Of a stretch of 64,000 nucleotides of DNA, positions 18,341 through 27,329 are shown piece by piece. Source of the stretch: an uncultured Bacteroidaceae bacterium (lineage in GTDB: Bacteria > Bacteroidota > Bacteroidia > Bacteroidales > Bacteroidaceae); NCBI GenBank assembly GCA_905233465.1, contig CAJOEI010000005.1, positions 62,001-126,000 on the forward strand, in the 5' to 3' direction. Made by a program: the position numbers and the translations under genes. The notes under the pieces are model-generated. The model saw only the letters and a program-made list of their open reading frames with translations. It was not told the DNA's origin and made no database searches. Numbering within the stretch: position 1 is the first letter of the stretch; every line of letters begins with the position of its first letter.

Positions 18341-20930
18341 GTTTGCAATATACCATCATTTTCAGCCGCTTTTGGATTTCTTGTGCTGTGAGTGTGGTGG
18401 TGACGCTGATGTCGCGTGTCTGTCCAGGCATGAGATCGAAGAAGTTATCGGAGAAATGGTGTGTCTCATCGTCGTCGAGGCTCAGGAATATGCCTTTGGC
18501 ATAGTTGTCGGTTGAGATTTGAATGATATTGTTTTGGTCTTTTCGAACAGTGTATTGCAGGTGTGGTGGCATTAATTGCAAATCTTTGGGATAGACTAGT
18601 ATGTATGAGTTGGAGTATGTTGTGCCATGAATATCGAGTTCTGTGTGTATGATAGCCTGCTGGGCTGTTATGCCCGCTTCAGAGAGCAGTTGGGCTGTGC
18701 GCTTTTGCCAGACGTCTGTGGCGCTGTTGGCTGCTACCTTGATTTTCAACTTTTCACTTTTTACTTTTGATGTGGATGTCCAGATCTCAATGGTCAGCTG
18801 TCCGCTCACGGGTGTGAGGCGGTCGTTGACAATATAGACGTGCAGTGTGCTATCCTCTTTTTGAATGGGTGATACGAGAATGTCTGCCATCGCTGGCCGG
18901 ACCATGTAGTGTGCTGCTTTCCATCTGCCGTAGTAGTCACGTGTGGACCATGATGCTACGGGCCAGCAGTCGTTGATCTGCCAGAGGAGCGAGCCCCAAC
19001 AGTAGCCTTTGTCTCGTCGGTGGGCTTCAATGGCGGTCTTCATGGCGTCGCCTTGCATGAGTTGGCCCACATATAGTAGGGTGTCGAATGCTGTGGTGTG
19101 GCCATACTCTGTGTTGAGATAGCTCTCTATTAGTTCGTTGGCATGTTCACCACCGCGTTGATGTGCCATCATCACATCAGAGGTGATGCTCCAGTCCTTG
19201 GGGTCGGGACAGAATTGTCGTACGGATGCGAGGCATGGGAAACTCTGCATACCATATTCGCTGAAGAAACGTGCACGGACTTTGTTGTATTCGCTTATTG
19301 GTTTGCGTCCGTGCCACACCTCCCAATAGTGGTAGTCTCCGCGTGCGAACTCACTCTTGCCCTCATAGGTGGCAAATGGAGATGATGGCTGGTAGTCGGT
19401 CTGTGGAGCATATTGGCTCACCACATCGGGCAGTGTCTTGAAGAAAAGGGCTTTGTACTCATCCCACATACGCCGGGCTTGGTCTTCGCCGCGTTGCTCG
19501 GAGCGTCGTTTCCATCCCCACCCAAACCATGCATCCTGCACCTCGTTGTTGCCACACCACAGGGCTATGCATGGGTGGTTGCGCAGTCGTCGCACATTGT
19601 CTATGGCTTCGTTGCGTATATTCTCCAGGAAGGCGCCGCTGGCAGGATACATAGAACATGCGAACATGAAGTCCTGCCACACGAGGATGCCGTTTTCGTC
19701 GCATAGTTGATAGAAGCGGTCGTCCTCATACACACCTCCTCCCCAGACGCGAATCATATTCATGTTGACGGCTACGGCATCTGCAATGGTGCGTCGGTAT
19801 ATTGAGTCGTTGACACGTGGCAGGAAGATGTCGCACGGGATGTAGTTGGCTCCCTTCATGAATACCTTTTCACCATTTAATGTGAAATAGAAAGCTTCAC
19901 CATCGGCATCAGGATCGCGGTGGAGCTTGATGGAGCGGAGTCCTGTCTTTGTTGAGTGGAGACATACTCCAGCCGTAGCCTTTCCCGCGGGGGAGGGGAG
20001 ATGTGTGCGATGTAATCCCGTATGGGAAACCGCTGGGCACACTGTTTCTACTTTTGTTTGAATAGTATAAAGGTGTGGCTGGCCGAGGCCATTTGTCCAC
20101 CAGAGTTTGGGGTTGTTGATGGTGTATGGGAGTGCTATTTCGTTGTTGCCTTTGTGCAGCAGCACTTGTTGAGTGGCCAGTGTGCGTTGTGTGGCAGAAT
20201 CAGTGACAGTGATTGTAGCCGCCGCGTCGTGGTCGGCTTCTATGGTGACGTGGTGTGTGATGACGGCGCGTTTGTGTGTCACTTGTTTCTGTTCGACGAA
20301 GACATCGCGTATAATGATGTCATCCCACGCAGTAAACACCACAGGCCGCCAGATGCCGGATGTGACAAGACGTGGGCCCCAGTCCCAGCCGTAGTGGTAT
20401 GGTGCCTTGCGGATGAATGGTGATAGTTGTCGGTCGAGCAGGCCTCCGTTCTGGCTTTGGTCGGAGCTGGCGTGGTACTGATTGGGGAATTGTTGCCACT
20501 TTGGCAAATCCATCTTGACGGGCGAGTAAAGTCTGACTCGCAAATGGTTCTGGCCTACGTGTGTGAGGTGCGTGATGTCAGCCCGCCATGTGCGGAACAT
20601 GTTGTCAGCTGTGATGATGAGAGTGTCGTTGAGCCAAACGTCGGCATAGGTGTCGAGGCCGTAGAATGTTATCTCACGCCGTGCGCGCTGTTGCTGCTCT
20701 TGTGTGACGGTGAAATGGTTGTCGTAGAGCCAATCTTCTTTGTCAATCCATTGCACATCGCGCTCGTTGAGTCCATAGAACGGATCCTGTATACTGCCAA
20801 TGGCCATGAGGTCGGTGTGTACTGTTCCAGGCACTGTGGCATGGTGCCAATTGTGCAATCGTTCCTGGCGGAAGGTCCATCCGGATGAGAGGGTGAGGGA
20901 GGCGAGCAGTATTAATTGGATAATGGACAT
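18336..20930 (-). CDS. Glycoside hydrolase family 2 beta-mannosidase, exported
   Basis: About 864 residues from the ATG at 20930; the track's start at 20954 adds eight codons made of an intergenic repeat. A signal peptide (MSIIQLILLASLTLSSG) precedes GH2 domains: sugar-binding (WTFRQERLHNWHHATVPGTVHTDL), Ig-like, and TIM barrel with MIRVWGGGVYEDDRFYQLCDENGILVWQDFMF, acid/base Glu in WCGNNEVQDAW and nucleophile Glu in FFSEYGMQSFP. These match beta-mannosidases that trim mannosides from the non-reducing end, in the periplasm here. Two unusual segments are present: a GC-rich palindrome insertion reading LPSPAGKATAG before KTGLRSIKL, and KVKSEKLKIKV encoded by TTTTCAC repeats. Confidence 0.93.
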   Translation of the reverse strand: MSIIQLILLASLTLSSGWTFRQERLHNWHHATVPGTVHTDLMAIGSIQDPFYGLNERDVQWIDKEDWLYDNHFTVTQEQQQRARREITFYGLDTYADVWLNDTLIITADNMFRTWRADITHLTHVGQNHLRVRLYSPVKMDLPKWQQFPNQYHASSDQSQNGGLLDRQLSPFIRKAPYHYGWDWGPRLVTSGIWRPVVFTAWDDIIIRDVFVEQKQVTHKRAVITHHVTIEADHDAAATITVTDSATQRTLATQQVLLHKGNNEIALPYTINNPKLWWTNGLGQPHLYTIQTKVETVCPAVSHTGLHRTHLPSPAGKATAGVCLHSTKTGLRSIKLHRDPDADGEAFYFTLNGEKVFMKGANYIPCDIFLPRVNDSIYRRTIADAVAVNMNMIRVWGGGVYEDDRFYQLCDENGILVWQDFMFACSMYPASGAFLENIRNEAIDNVRRLRNHPCIALWCGNNEVQDAWFGWGWKRRSEQRGEDQARRMWDEYKALFFKTLPDVVSQYAPQTDYQPSSPFATYEGKSEFARGDYHYWEVWHGRKPISEYNKVRARFFSEYGMQSFPCLASVRQFCPDPKDWSITSDVMMAHQRGGEHANELIESYLNTEYGHTTAFDTLLYVGQLMQGDAMKTAIEAHRRDKGYCWGSLLWQINDCWPVASWSTRDYYGRWKAAHYMVRPAMADILVSPIQKEDSTLHVYIVNDRLTPVSGQLTIEIWTSTSKVKSEKLKIKVAANSATDVWQKRTAQLLSEAGITAQQAIIHTELDIHGTTYSNSYILVYPKDLQLMPPHLQYTVRKDQNNIIQISTDNYAKGIFLSLDDDETHHFSDNFFDLMPGQTRDISVTTTLTAQEIQKRLKMMVYCKQ
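18741..18769. repeat. TTTTCAC/TTTTCAAC repeat inside the beta-mannosidase gene
   Basis: Four imperfect copies of the heptamer, read in frame as SKVKSEKLKIK. The same peptide end (VKSEK) occurs at the C-terminus of the FtsL-like protein. Confidence 0.85.
19979..20000. repeat. GC-rich palindromic repeat inside the beta-mannosidase gene
   Basis: CCCGCGGGGGAGGGGAG encodes part of LPSPAGKATAG on the minus strand. Similar CCCCTCCC/GGGAGGGG palindromes encode SLGEGSGVG in the lipoprotein gene at 52238-52333. The whole additional segment between TKVE and TKTGLRSI spans roughly 19945-20045. Confidence 0.7.
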
Positions 20931-20963
20931 TGGATAATGGAATTCACAATTCATAATTCACAA
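20914..20963. repeat. GGATAATGGACATT and AATTCACAATTCAT repeats between dgt and the mannosidase gene
   Basis: The junction contains two repeat families back to back: a GGATAATGGACATTGG block and then AATTCACAATTCATAATTC. The first overlaps the mannosidase start region. Confidence 0.75.
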
Positions 20964-20968
20964 TGTTG

Positions 20969-22330
20969 TTAGCTCTGCATCCGCAGGCTTATGCCGTTGG
21001 TTTTGCGATAAAGGTCGAGTGCGTAGATGTCTGTCATGCCTGAGATATAGTCGAGTGCTGCGAGGATGCGTTGGTAGATGCTTTTGTGGTGTATTTGGTA
21101 TTGTGATGACACACGTCTGAGCAGTAGCTGTGAATAGGCTCTTGTGGGGTTCATGACTGCTTCAATGATTAGGTTTGTGAGTGCTGTCATGACGTGGAAT
21201 CCTGCGAGTTCGATGTCGAGGACCTCTCGGCTATGATAGATGTGTTCGTGGCTTATGGTGACGCATGCTTTGTATGCTTCGCGTGGTGTGGGGCTGATGT
21301 TCTGTATGAGTGTTCCTTGGAATGTGCCGTTGAGTATTGCTTCTTCGTTGTCGACGAAGAGTCGCACGCATTCGCTTTCGAGTGTATTGATTACGGATGA
21401 TCGTAGGTATGCTATCTGTTCGTTTACGTCTTCTATGCCGCTTTGTTCGAGGTGTTGTATGATTTGTTGCTGTCGTGCGGGTTCGAAGTATGCGAGGAGC
21501 AGTTGTCGTGCCTGCTCAGTGGGAATTATCTTTAGTTTGTGTGCGTCTTCGAGGTCCATTATCTCATAGCAGATGTCGTCTGCTGCCTCGACAAGGTAAA
21601 CGAGTGGAAATCGTGCGTAGCGGAGGCCGTCTGGTTGTGTCTGGAGCTGTGGTATGCCGAGTTCGGAGGCGATGTGCTGATATGTTTGTTGTTCTGCTTG
21701 GAAGAACCCGAACTTCTGGTGTTGTCCTGCGAGGTCGCTGGAGTGGGGGTATTTGACGATGCTTGCGAGTGTGCTGTATGTCATTGCAAATCCTCCTCGA
21801 CGCCGGCCTTGGAATTGGTGTGTGAGGATTCTGAGTGCGTTGGCGTTGCCGTCGAAGTGTGTGAGGTCGTCCCATTGTTGTGGAGTGAGGTGGTCTCCTG
21901 TCTCGCTGTCGACATATGTGCGCAGGTATCGTCCCGGTCCTTCGCTGAAGTAGGTTGCTATTGCTTGTTCTCCGGAATGGCCGAATGGTGGGTTTCCCAT
22001 GTCGTGTGCAAGGCATGCAGCGCTGACGATGTTTCCGAGTTCTGTGAAATGTGTGTTTTGGAGTTCGGGATGTCGCTGCAGCAGGAGTCTTGCGCAGTCG
22101 TTGCCGAGTGACCGTCCTACGCTGGAGACTTCGAGGCTGTGTGTGAGTCTGTTATGTACGAATATGCTTCCGGGTAGCGGGAAGACTTGTGTCTTGTTCT
22201 GCAGTCGGCGAAATGGTGGTGAAAAGATGAGTCTGTCGTAGTCTCGCTGAAACTCTGTGCGGTCGTCGGACTGCTGTTGCTGGTCCTCGAGGCCGAGACG
22301 CTTGGTGCTTAATAGTTGGGTCCAATTCAT
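20969..22330 (-). CDS. dgt: dGTPase-type HD-domain triphosphohydrolase
   Basis: 453 residues. Dgt-type enzymes cut dNTPs, classically dGTP, to nucleoside and triphosphate in the cytoplasm. The N-terminal RTEFQRDYDRLIFSPPFRRLQNKTQVFPLP, then RLTHSLEVSSVGRSLG, the metal-binding HD in CLAHDMGNPPFGHSGE and later LVEAADDICYEIMDLEDAHK with the third and fourth metal ligands are family motifs. It is divergent from dut, another nucleotide-pool enzyme, across a short region with two -7 boxes. Downstream lies the mannosidase gene after a repeat-filled 38-nt gap. Confidence 0.94.
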   Translation of the reverse strand: MNWTQLLSTKRLGLEDQQQQSDDRTEFQRDYDRLIFSPPFRRLQNKTQVFPLPGSIFVHNRLTHSLEVSSVGRSLGNDCARLLLQRHPELQNTHFTELGNIVSAACLAHDMGNPPFGHSGEQAIATYFSEGPGRYLRTYVDSETGDHLTPQQWDDLTHFDGNANALRILTHQFQGRRRGGFAMTYSTLASIVKYPHSSDLAGQHQKFGFFQAEQQTYQHIASELGIPQLQTQPDGLRYARFPLVYLVEAADDICYEIMDLEDAHKLKIIPTEQARQLLLAYFEPARQQQIIQHLEQSGIEDVNEQIAYLRSSVINTLESECVRLFVDNEEAILNGTFQGTLIQNISPTPREAYKACVTISHEHIYHSREVLDIELAGFHVMTALTNLIIEAVMNPTRAYSQLLLRRVSSQYQIHHKSIYQRILAALDYISGMTDIYALDLYRKTNGISLRMQS

Positions 22331-22376
22331 AATGCAAAAAGCATTAATATAAAATGTAAAAAGTACAATTATGTTG

Positions 22377-22384
22377 CAAAGGTA
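22377..22384 (-). promoter_or_regulatory. -7 box TACCTTTG of dgt
   Basis: Minus-strand TACCTTTG 46 nt upstream of the dgt ATG. Confidence 0.55.
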
Positions 22385-22396
22385 GTAAAAAAAACT

Positions 22397-22424
22397 TATA
22401 ATTCATAATTCATAATTCATAATT
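22397..22424. repeat. AATTCAT heptamer repeat between the dgt and dut promoters
   Basis: Nearly four perfect copies of AATTCAT in the divergent intergenic region, outside both predicted transcripts. Confidence 0.85.
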
Positions 22425-22499
22425 GGTTGTGTCATGTGGGTTTTAAGGATTTTTACGATAAATTGTGTTGTATGGTAGAGTTGTTTGTACAAAAATTAG

Positions 22500-22507
22500 T
22501 ACCTTTG
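22500..22507 (+). promoter_or_regulatory. -7 box TACCTTTG of dut
   Basis: Matches TAnnTTTG; start codon 45 nt downstream. A GTTGTTTG element about 12-16 nt upstream may be the -33 region, with a shorter spacer than usual. Confidence 0.6.
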
Positions 22508-22552
22508 CGGCGCCGTTTGGCGGATACACAACTTATTAAGTAAGAGTGAATA

Positions 22553-22987
22553 ATGAAGATACCTATTTTGAATAACTCGCACCATGCTGTTCCGGCATAC
22601 GCGACAGATTTGTCTGCAGGTATGGACCTGCGTGCGAATCTTGAACAGTCATTGACTCTAAAGCCTTTGCAGCGTGCGTTGGTTCCGACGGGTTTGAGTA
22701 TTGCGTTGCCTGCTGGCTACGAGGCTCAGGTGCGACCTCGCAGTGGACTGGCCTTGCGTCAGGGGCTTACGGTGTTAAATACTCCTGGTACTATTGATGC
22801 GGACTACAGGGGCGAGATATGTGTGATTATGGTCAATCTGTCTGATGTGGATGTGACCATTGCAGATGGTGATCGTGTGGCACAGTTGGTTGTTGCTCGT
22901 CACGAGCGAGTGGAGTGGGAGAGTGTGGAGTGTCTGGATGAGACGGAGCGTGGCTCTGGCGGCTTTGGGCACAGCGGAGTGAGATAG
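22553..22987 (+). CDS. dut: Deoxyuridine 5'-triphosphate nucleotidohydrolase (dUTPase)
   Basis: 144 residues, normal for the trimeric dUTPase, which converts dUTP to dUMP. The five motifs are seen: [24 protein letters not shown] with the catalytic Asp, DRVAQLVV and the C-terminal [10 protein letters not shown] arm that closes over the active site. It heads the dut-TPR-DUF4292-EnvC gene order that is common in Bacteroidales. Confidence 0.97.
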   Translation: MKIPILNNSHHAVPAYATDLSAGMDLRANLEQSLTLKPLQRALVPTGLSIALPAGYEAQVRPRSGLALRQGLTVLNTPGTIDADYRGEICVIMVNLSDVDVTIADGDRVAQLVVARHERVEWESVECLDETERGSGGFGHSGVR

Positions 22988-22989
22988 CT

Positions 22990-23044
22990 AATTCATAATT
23001 CACAATTCATAATTCATAATTGACAATTCGCAATTTACAATTGA
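22990..23044. repeat. AATTCAT/AATTCAC/AATTGAC repeat between dut and the TPR gene
   Basis: About eight imperfect copies. The only in-frame start codons available to the following gene (TTG at 23020 or 23041) lie inside it. Confidence 0.85.
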
Positions 23045-24855
23045 CGACATACGGACAATGGCGTCATATCCTGTTTGTTTTGCTGTCGGGGCTGTTGACA
23101 GTTGCTTGCAGCCCGCGGGGGCGGGTGGATATGACATCATCTGGGGTGAAAGCGACCCGCGAGGTGTCTCCTCGCTTCCGCTATCTCTATGCTGAGGCAG
23201 CGCGTCAGAAGATTGTTGAGAACTACGTGTGTGCCTTTGACCTTCTGGAGCATTGCAGACAGATAAATCCTGATGCTCCTGAAGTTCTGTATGAGTTGTC
23301 GCTCTATCACCGTCTGCTGCATAACGATAGCTTGGCTGTTAGTTACTTAGAAAGGGCTGTGGAGTTGGATTCTGCACAGCCTCAATATATCGAGGCTTTG
23401 GCTGCGCTGCGTCTCGAGCAGCATGATGTGGACCGTGCGTTGCCCCTGATAGAGACTATGGCGCGGTTGCAACCTCGTCGGACAGACGTTTTGTCGAGGT
23501 TGGTGAATCTCTATGCCGAAGCGGGTCGGCCCGCCGATGCTATCCGCGCATTGGACCGTATTGAACTGCTGGAAGGCATGATGCCTTCGGTGAGCTATCG
23601 CAAATTTGCTTTGTATAAGCAGATGGATAAGGATGCCGAGGCCTATGCGACGTTGGAGGCGCTGTGCCGCGAGTATCCGCATGAAGTGAGCTATCGTCTG
23701 GCCATCGCCAACGAGCTTGTTGACGACGGCCGCATGGACGAGGCTCAGGCCATCTTCGATGAGGTGCGCAAGCAGGAACCCGGCAACATGGCATTGCGGC
23801 TGAGCCAGATGCGTTACTATCGTGACAGTGATCAGGACAGCCTCTTTGCATCGAGTCGTGACGCGTTGCTCTACGACCGCGCCACTCCGTCGGACATGCG
23901 CATAGCTATCATGCGCGACCTGATCGCTGAGCAGATGAAGGACGAGGCACGCGGGCGCCACGTGGTGGACAGTGTCTTTGCGCGGCTTGACACGGTGAAG
24001 GCTGAAGATGTCGACATGCTGACGCTGAGGGCTGCCTTCCTGGTGACGTATGACAAGGACAACGACAGCCTGTTTGTGGAGGTGATGGACCGCATCAACA
24101 GCATCCAGCCATCCAACACGCAGGCGCTGTTTTATCTCATCCAGTACTATGGTCAGCATCAGCTTTACACCCAGCTGGAAGCTATCTGTCGTCGTGGAGT
24201 GATAACACATCCCGAGGAGCTGATTTGTCATTATTTCCTCGGTGTGGCCCTCTTCCAGCAAGACAAACGTGAGGAGGCGCTACAAGCATTTCGCAGTGGG
24301 TTGCGGCAGCGCACCGAGCAGAGCAAGGCGACTATGGTGGCAGACCTCTACAGCATCATGGGTGATGTCCTGCACGACCTGGGCCATACGGCCGAGGCCT
24401 ACGAGGCCTACGATTCGTGTCTGGTGTATCAGGACGACAATGTGGCGTGCCTGAACAACTATGCATACTATCTCTCGCTCGAAGAGCGCGATCTGGACCA
24501 CGCTGAGGAAATGAGCTACCGCACCATACGTCTGCATCCCGACAACAAGACCTATCTTGACACCTATGCGTGGATACTCTTCCAGAAGGCCCGTTACTCA
24601 GAGGCCGCCCGCTACATCGACCGTGTGTGTCCTGCTGACAGTGCTGACAGCGTGCTTCTGGCCGATGCCGAACTCTCGGCGGTGGTCTTTGAGCATGCCG
24701 GCGACATCGCAGCCATGAATGGCCAGCTGGAACGAGCGCTGCGCTTCTGGCGTCTGGCCCAACAGATGGGCGGAAAAGGCGTGACTCCGATGCTACCCAA
24801 GAAAATCAAACTTAAGAAATACGTAAAGGGAGGTTCTAATAATTCACAATTATGA
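23041..24855 (+). CDS. TPR-repeat lipoprotein
   Basis: About 604 residues. A signal peptide ending in the lipobox LLTVAC is followed by many tetratricopeptide-like repeats (for example EVLYELSLYHRLLHNDSLAVSYLERAVELD and AYEAYDSCLVYQDDNVACLNNYAYYLS), so it is probably an outer-membrane lipoprotein acting as a protein-interaction scaffold. The frame has no ATG before the lipobox. An in-frame stop precedes TTG 23020, so the start must be TTG 23020 or TTG 23041; I chose the second because it gives a more usual signal peptide. It lies between dut and the DUF4292 gene. Confidence 0.85.
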   Translation: MTTYGQWRHILFVLLSGLLTVACSPRGRVDMTSSGVKATREVSPRFRYLYAEAARQKIVENYVCAFDLLEHCRQINPDAPEVLYELSLYHRLLHNDSLAVSYLERAVELDSAQPQYIEALAALRLEQHDVDRALPLIETMARLQPRRTDVLSRLVNLYAEAGRPADAIRALDRIELLEGMMPSVSYRKFALYKQMDKDAEAYATLEALCREYPHEVSYRLAIANELVDDGRMDEAQAIFDEVRKQEPGNMALRLSQMRYYRDSDQDSLFASSRDALLYDRATPSDMRIAIMRDLIAEQMKDEARGRHVVDSVFARLDTVKAEDVDMLTLRAAFLVTYDKDNDSLFVEVMDRINSIQPSNTQALFYLIQYYGQHQLYTQLEAICRRGVITHPEELICHYFLGVALFQQDKREEALQAFRSGLRQRTEQSKATMVADLYSIMGDVLHDLGHTAEAYEAYDSCLVYQDDNVACLNNYAYYLSLEERDLDHAEEMSYRTIRLHPDNKTYLDTYAWILFQKARYSEAARYIDRVCPADSADSVLLADAELSAVVFEHAGDIAAMNGQLERALRFWRLAQQMGGKGVTPMLPKKIKLKKYVKGGSNNSQL

Positions 24856-24995
24856 CCATCCATAATCTTGCACCCAATCTCTGTCATTTCTATTCAGTTA
24901 TAATACCCCGCATTACGCCTTCATAAGAAATAACATTTCTTTTGCACAATATCATCAAATCTCACAACAGCGAATTAATATAACCTCCCTTACAA

Positions 24996-25853
24996 ATGAA
25001 AGCTCTCAAGCATTCTTCATTATTATTCATCTTTTCGATAGCCATTCTGTCTACTCTCATCTCGTGTCGTTCGAAGCAGGAGATTGTAACGCCCACCAAC
25101 CCGACAGAGTTGGATAAAGCAGATCCGGTGACTCGTGTGAACAACAACCGCATGCCGATGCAGGCCATCACATCCAAGGTGAGTCTCACCGCTGGACGCG
25201 GCACGAGCCGAATCTCTGTCAGCGGCACGTTGAAGATGCAGCGCGACAAGATCATCCAGCTGTCGCTGACACCGTATGGCTTGATCGAGGTGGGGCGTCT
25301 GGAGCTCACTCCGGATTACTTCATGCTTATGGACCGCTGGAACAAGCAGTATGTACAAGCGCGATGGAGCGATGTGAAGACGCTGAGCGATGCAGGCGTG
25401 GATTTCTATGTCTTTCAGGCGCTTTTCTGGGAAGAGCTCTTCGTGCCTGGCCGACAGTCGCTGGCGCTGCCGGCTGACTTCACCGTTAGCAATCAAGGCG
25501 AGACCTTCAGCCTCAAGCCCACAGACAAGGCTCGCAAATCCAAGGATATCGATGTGGCGTTTGTTGCACGTGCGCTGAATGGCCTCATCCAGCAGACGAG
25601 TGTAGAGACAACGGGAAGCGATGTCATTCGTTTCTTGTGGGACTACACCAAATGGAGTGAGCTTGAGGGGCGTGACTTCCCCGAACAGATGGTAGTCAAT
25701 ATTCACCATAAGACAACAACATACGCGGCGACCTTCAACCTGTCGCACCTGCGAAGCGACAATGCAGACAAGGACCTTCGCACGAAGATAGACACCAAGC
25801 GCTACCGCGAGGTGGAGTTGTCCAGCCTCATGGATCAGCTCATGAAAATGTGA
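24996..25853 (+). CDS. DUF4292 lipoprotein
   Basis: 285 residues with a signal peptide and lipobox (LSTLISC). The body, with ITSKVSLTAGRGTSRISVSGTLKMQRDKIIQLSL and GVDFYVFQALFWEELFVPG, matches DUF4292, a family with a LolA/LolB-like fold by general family knowledge. It may take part in outer-membrane lipid or lipoprotein handling, but this is inference. It sits 140 nt after the TPR gene and 16 nt before the EnvC-like gene. Confidence 0.88.
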   Translation: MKALKHSSLLFIFSIAILSTLISCRSKQEIVTPTNPTELDKADPVTRVNNNRMPMQAITSKVSLTAGRGTSRISVSGTLKMQRDKIIQLSLTPYGLIEVGRLELTPDYFMLMDRWNKQYVQARWSDVKTLSDAGVDFYVFQALFWEELFVPGRQSLALPADFTVSNQGETFSLKPTDKARKSKDIDVAFVARALNGLIQQTSVETTGSDVIRFLWDYTKWSELEGRDFPEQMVVNIHHKTTTYAATFNLSHLRSDNADKDLRTKIDTKRYREVELSSLMDQLMKM

Positions 25854-25869
25854 TTATCAGGACAATACG

Positions 25870-27189
25870 ATGATAGCGAAACGATTAGTAATAGCATTGC
25901 TGTCGGTGTTGGCACTACAACTCCCAGGCCCTTACTCCCCATCCCTCAGTGCGCAGACCAAGCAGATTAATAGTCTCAAGCAGCAGCGCCAGCAGATAGA
26001 GAAGGGAATCAAGAAGAAGCAGGGCGAGTTGCAGCAGACGCGTCATGCCGCAGGCAAGAAGCAGCAGACGGTGGACTTCATGGAGGTGCAGCTCAACGAG
26101 CGTCTGGCGTTCATACACCGTTTAGAAGGTGAGATAGACAGCTTGGATAAGCACATCGACACTCTCACGGCAGAGGTGGCGCGTCTGGACTCTCAGCTTC
26201 AGGCCCGTCGCCAGCGCTACACGCGCAGCCTGCGCCTGAGCCGTCCGTCAACGAGCTTGCGCAGCCCGCTGCTGTTTGCGCTCACTGCCAACTCCTTCTC
26301 ACAGGCTATGCGTCGTGCCCGCTATGCGCGTGAATATGCTGCCGGCGAGCGTGCTGCCGGATTGCGCGTTATGGAGCAGCAGGACTACCTGCGCAGCCTG
26401 AAAAACAAACTGTTGCGTGCCAAGCAGCAGCGTTCGGGCACCGTGCAGGAAATCATCTGGCAGCGCAAGCAACTCACTACCGACCACGCTGTGGCTGCAG
26501 CTGGAGTGGCCAAACTCAAGCGGCAGGCGCGCGACATAGAGAAGAATGTTGCCGAACAAACTAAGAAACTCAACGCGCTCAACAAGAAGATTGACGAGTT
26601 GGTGGCCATAGAGGTTGAGAAAGCCCGCCGCCGTGCCGAGGCCGAAGCTCGCCGCCGCCGCGAGGCTGAGGAGCGGCGCCGTCGCGAGCAAACAGCTGCG
26701 CAGAACACCAAGAAGCCGGCAACTCAAAGTGCGAAGCCCTCCAAGCCCTCAGAGAAATGGCTTACAGCAGAGGACAAGAAGCTCAATGGCAGCCTCGTGC
26801 AGAACAAGGGCCGTTTGCCGGTGCCCATAACGGGTCCCTATCGTCTGTACCGGCGCTTTGGCCTCAATCGCATTGCACCTGGCGTGACGCTCGACAACAA
26901 GGGTGTACACTATATCGGTCAGAGCGGCGCACGCGCCCGCAGCATCTGGGACGGCGAGGTGTCGACAATCTTCGAGATGGCAGGCTCCAAGCATGTTCTT
27001 GTCCGCCACGGCTCATACATCAGCGTCTACAGTGGCCTGTCGTCCGTTATCGTTCACAAAGGACAGAAGATAAGTGCACGTGACATCATCGGCACCGTGG
27101 CTACAGACGACGAAGGGCGTCAAATCCTGCAGTTCCAATTGCGTCATGAGACATCGAAGCTCAATCCCGAACAATGGATTGGGCGATAA
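25870..27189 (+). CDS. EnvC-like murein hydrolase activator (coiled coil plus degenerate LytM domain)
   Basis: 439 residues: signal peptide (ALLSVLALQLPGPYSPSLSAQ), long coiled coils (about 30-120 and 190-290), a Lys/Pro-rich linker and a C-terminal LytM/M23 domain (about 315-435). Zinc ligands of active M23 enzymes are missing: NKGVHYIG replaces the H-x-x-x-D motif, VYSGL replaces YxHL and LQFQLR replaces LHFxxR. This is the pattern of EnvC/NlpD-type activators, which switch on periplasmic amidases at division rather than cutting peptidoglycan themselves. Last gene of the dut-led group. Confidence 0.9.
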   Translation: MIAKRLVIALLSVLALQLPGPYSPSLSAQTKQINSLKQQRQQIEKGIKKKQGELQQTRHAAGKKQQTVDFMEVQLNERLAFIHRLEGEIDSLDKHIDTLTAEVARLDSQLQARRQRYTRSLRLSRPSTSLRSPLLFALTANSFSQAMRRARYAREYAAGERAAGLRVMEQQDYLRSLKNKLLRAKQQRSGTVQEIIWQRKQLTTDHAVAAAGVAKLKRQARDIEKNVAEQTKKLNALNKKIDELVAIEVEKARRRAEAEARRRREAEERRRREQTAAQNTKKPATQSAKPSKPSEKWLTAEDKKLNGSLVQNKGRLPVPITGPYRLYRRFGLNRIAPGVTLDNKGVHYIGQSGARARSIWDGEVSTIFEMAGSKHVLVRHGSYISVYSGLSSVIVHKGQKISARDIIGTVATDDEGRQILQFQLRHETSKLNPEQWIGR

Positions 27190-27226
27190 AGGTGAGTGCA
27201 CGTAAGGTTTTTTGTTCAAAATCCGG

Positions 27227-27329
27227 ATGTTTCTTTGAGTCCATGTGCGCGGACTCATGAGTCCACGCACATGGGCTCATGAGTCCACGCACATGGACTC
27301 AAGAGTCCACGCACATGGACTCAAAGAAA
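27227..27329. repeat. Palindrome array, copy 1 (four 20-nt units, 22-nt period)
   Basis: Four units begin at 27237, 27259, 27281 and 27303. Each starts GAGTCC and ends GGACTC (one GGGCTC) around an ACGCACAT or ATGTGCGC centre, with 2-nt spacers AT, AT, AA. The 103-nt segment differs at one position from 43021-43123. TCCGGA motifs flank it. It lies between two convergent genes. Confidence 0.95.

Noticed and set aside
23347-24261. 304-codon minus-strand ORF opposite the TPR gene
   Set aside because: Antisense shadow; TPR gene has signal peptide, lipobox and repeats.
27227-27329. Regular repeats spaced by short spacers, at first sight like a CRISPR array
   Set aside because: Spacers are 2 nt (6 nt in the 8415 array), not about 30 nt of unique sequence, and the units are palindromes. 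No cas genes are in the window.
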